A DNA stretch of 6,793 bases, taken from the NCBI GenBank assembly GCA_004297315.1, contig SCTU01000185.1, positions 1 to 6,793 on the forward strand, given 5' to 3'. The notes under the pieces are model-generated. The model saw only the letters and a program-made list of their open reading frames with translations, was not told the DNA's origin and ran no database searches. Positions 6,071 to 6,793 of the stretch are shown here, piece by piece (within the stretch, counting starts at the first letter, position 1; every line of letters starts with the position of its first letter). Made by a program: the position numbers and the translations under genes. The stretch is from Dehalococcoidia bacterium. Lineage in GTDB: Bacteria; Chloroflexota; Dehalococcoidia; UBA2979.

Positions 6071-6135
6071 CTCGCATTCGCACTCAGGCCTCACCGCCCA
6101 CGCGAAGCAGCCCAACCGATGGCGTCCCGCCTCGC

Positions 6136-6230
<95 letters not shown>

Positions 6231-6239
6231 CGCACGCAC

Positions 6240-6265
6240 GAAGGGCGCCCTCACGGGCGCCCTTC
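6240..6265 (+). terminator. Intrinsic terminator-like hairpin after tRNA-Ser(GGA)
   Basis: GAAGGGCGCCC (6240-6250) and GGGCGCCCTTC (6255-6265) form a perfect 11-bp stem with a TCAC loop, 12 nt after the CCA. The following bases, TCGTTGCC, hold only a poor T-run. Position and strength still make it the likely end of the tRNA transcript. Confidence 0.7.
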
Positions 6266-6344
6266 TCGTTGCCTCGCCAATCGTCGAGGGTCGAGCGGAC
6301 CATCCGTACCGCCGTCACTCTGCGACGAGCGGCCCCACCCCCTG

Positions 6345-6367
6345 CCCCCGCCCCTCGGGGGCGGGGG
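6345..6367. repeat. G/C-only palindrome, 10-bp stem
   Basis: CCCCCGCCCC (6345-6354) pairs with GGGGCGGGGG (6358-6367) around a 3-nt loop. An A-rich stretch (TTAAAGAAAAAGG) follows, so on the + strand it lacks the T-run of a terminator; on the - strand the bases after the stem are also not T-rich. Confidence 0.7.
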
Positions 6368-6387
6368 TTAAAGAAAAAGGGATCGCC

Positions 6388-6424
6388 CTCACCCCCCGGC
6401 CCCCTCTCCCTCCGGGAGAGGGGG
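6388..6424 (+). repeat. Palindromic repeat, copy 1
   Basis: The unit starts CTCACCCCCCGGCCCCC (6388-6404) and contains an 11-bp perfect stem: CCCCCTCTCCC (6400-6410) with GGGAGAGGGGG (6414-6424), loop TCC. Copy 2 near the window end is the same unit on the other strand. It resembles widespread REP-like palindromes of GC-rich bacteria; this resemblance is from memory, not a search. Confidence 0.75.
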
Positions 6425-6540
6425 AGGACAGAGTCAGAGTTGCTCGTTGAGCACGCAGCCCCTCGACCACTCCCACCCACGACTTCGAGCAGGGTTCACT
6501 CGCCCACCCCTCGAAGCACCAAGCCGGGCCTGGGAAAAGT

Positions 6541-6560
6541 GAAGCCAACTCCCCTCCCCG
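6541..6560 (+). repeat. 20-nt direct repeat, copy A
   Basis: GAAGCCAACTCCCCTCCCCG, identical at 6638-6657, offset 97 bp. The last bases pair downstream in a hairpin: CCG and CTCG (6558-6565, one bulged C) with CGAGCGG (6573-6579). Confidence 0.8.
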
Positions 6561-6637
6561 CCTCGCCGAAGACGAGCGGTAGAGCCTCTCGCCCAGCAAA
6601 GCCAGCGGTCACACCGCCAAACATCTCGGGCAAGAGC

Positions 6638-6657
6638 GAAGCCAACTCCCCTCCCCG
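6638..6657 (+). repeat. 20-nt direct repeat, copy B
   Basis: Identical to 6541-6560. Its terminal CCCCG is again the 5' arm of a hairpin, here CCCCGTG (6653-6659) with CACGGGG (6664-6670) around TCTG. The sequence after the repeat differs from copy A while a stem-loop is kept. Confidence 0.8.
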
Positions 6658-6676
6658 TGTCTGCACGGGGTCCCCG

Positions 6677-6696
6677 CGCGGTCGCCTTGGACCGCG
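6677..6696. repeat. 7-bp palindrome
   Basis: CGCGGTC (6677-6683) pairs with GACCGCG (6690-6696) around GCCTTG. It directly follows the hairpin of direct repeat B and precedes the G-run motif. Confidence 0.6.
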
Positions 6697-6697
6697 T

Positions 6698-6727
6698 GGG
6701 GTGTGGTGTGGGGTTAGGGGGTGGGGG
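6698..6727 (+). other. G-quadruplex-type motif
   Basis: Four G-runs, GGGG at 6698, GGGG at 6710, GGGGG at 6717 and GGGGG at 6723, are separated by 8, 3 and 1 nt. This meets the usual four-run pattern for a potential quadruplex except for one slightly long loop. It competes with a duplex hairpin in which 6723-6731 pairs with the CCGGAAGCCCCC that follows. Confidence 0.45.
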
Positions 6728-6736
6728 TTCCGGAAG

Positions 6737-6777
6737 CCCCCTCCCTTTCCATGAGAGGGAGGGGGTTGGGGGGTGAG
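6737..6777 (-). repeat. Palindromic repeat, copy 2 (opposite orientation)
   Basis: Read on the - strand from 6777, the unit begins CTCACCCCCCAACCCCC, which matches copy 1 (6388-6404) except for AA in place of GG. It holds a 10-bp stem, CCCCCTCCCT (6737-6746) with AGGGAGGGGG (6756-6765), and a 9-nt loop. The pair of copies therefore bounds about 390 bp as an imperfect inverted repeat. Confidence 0.75.
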
Positions 6778-6793
6778 AGTCCCCGAAGCGCTA

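Larger units (their letters stand above)
6266..6793. other. Non-coding interval rich in G/C palindromes
   Basis: These 528 bases hold no credible gene. Frames exist on both strands, but they are low-complexity Pro/Arg/Gly/Ser readings of repeats. The interval contains at least seven hairpins, two opposite copies of a C-tract repeat near its ends, a 20-nt direct repeat and four closely spaced G-runs; each is listed separately. Between them, 6440-6452 is a small TGCTC/GAGCA hairpin and 6605-6617 a GCGGT/ACCGC hairpin. Nothing is recognised at 6453-6540. The interval runs to the window edge, so its full extent is unknown. Confidence 0.7.

Noticed and set aside
6345..6380. Intrinsic terminator at the CCCCCGCCCC palindrome
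   Set aside because: The stem is strong, but the following bases on + are A-rich and those on - are G/C-rich, so neither strand has a terminator T-run.
6388..6777. CRISPR array
   Set aside because: The repeats are few, differ in orientation and structure, and are not regularly spaced by unique spacers of even length; no cas gene is present.

Overview
The window comes from a GC-rich bacterial chromosome. Codons in mnmA end almost entirely in G or C. The gene families are bacterial, both tRNAs carry an encoded CCA, and the intergenic DNA holds G/C-rich palindromes. My best guess is Chloroflexota (Dehalococcoidia- or Thermomicrobia-like) or a deep actinobacterial lineage. This rests on general protein resemblance, not on a search.

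Layout, left to right. (1) Positions 1-3082 form the edge of a surface-polysaccharide region. It holds the 3' end of a left-handed beta-helix sugar acyltransferase on + (1-410), then on - a polytopic O-antigen ligase/polymerase-like protein (397-1863) and a membrane family 2 glycosyltransferase (1874-3082). The acyltransferase and the ligase-like gene converge and overlap by 14 bp. (2) Upstream on the same - strand lie an ArsC-type arsenate reductase (3145-3558) and the ribosomal silencing factor RsfS (3600-3935). The order rsfS-arsC-GT2-ligase, with gaps of 10-62 bp, looks like one transcription unit, perhaps with an internal promoter before arsC. (3) A 223-bp divergent intergenic region separates rsfS from mnmA (4159-5256, +), the tRNA 2-thiouridylase. 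(4) Two small + strand genes follow: a DUF948-like single-pass membrane protein (5325-5639) and an 83-residue TM plus charged-helix protein (5660-5911). (5) Next are tRNA-Ser(CGA) (5954-6039) and tRNA-Ser(GGA) (6136-6227), ended by an 11-bp hairpin. (6) The last 528 bp carry no credible gene. They hold a cluster of G/C-rich palindromes: two divergent copies of one repeat in opposite orientation, a 20-nt direct repeat, and a G-quadruplex-type motif.

How the genes fit together. MnmA, RsfS and the tRNAs are translation housekeeping. The glycosyltransferase, ligase/polymerase-like protein and acyltransferase would build, polymerise or attach, and decorate a surface glycan. ArsC sits between the two groups with no other arsenic gene in view. 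I found no defence system, CRISPR array, integrase or transposase, and no clearly new multi-gene system. The parts most worth a second look are the 3' palindromic repeat cluster, the placement of ArsC with polysaccharide genes, and -10-like hexamers placed very close to start codons.
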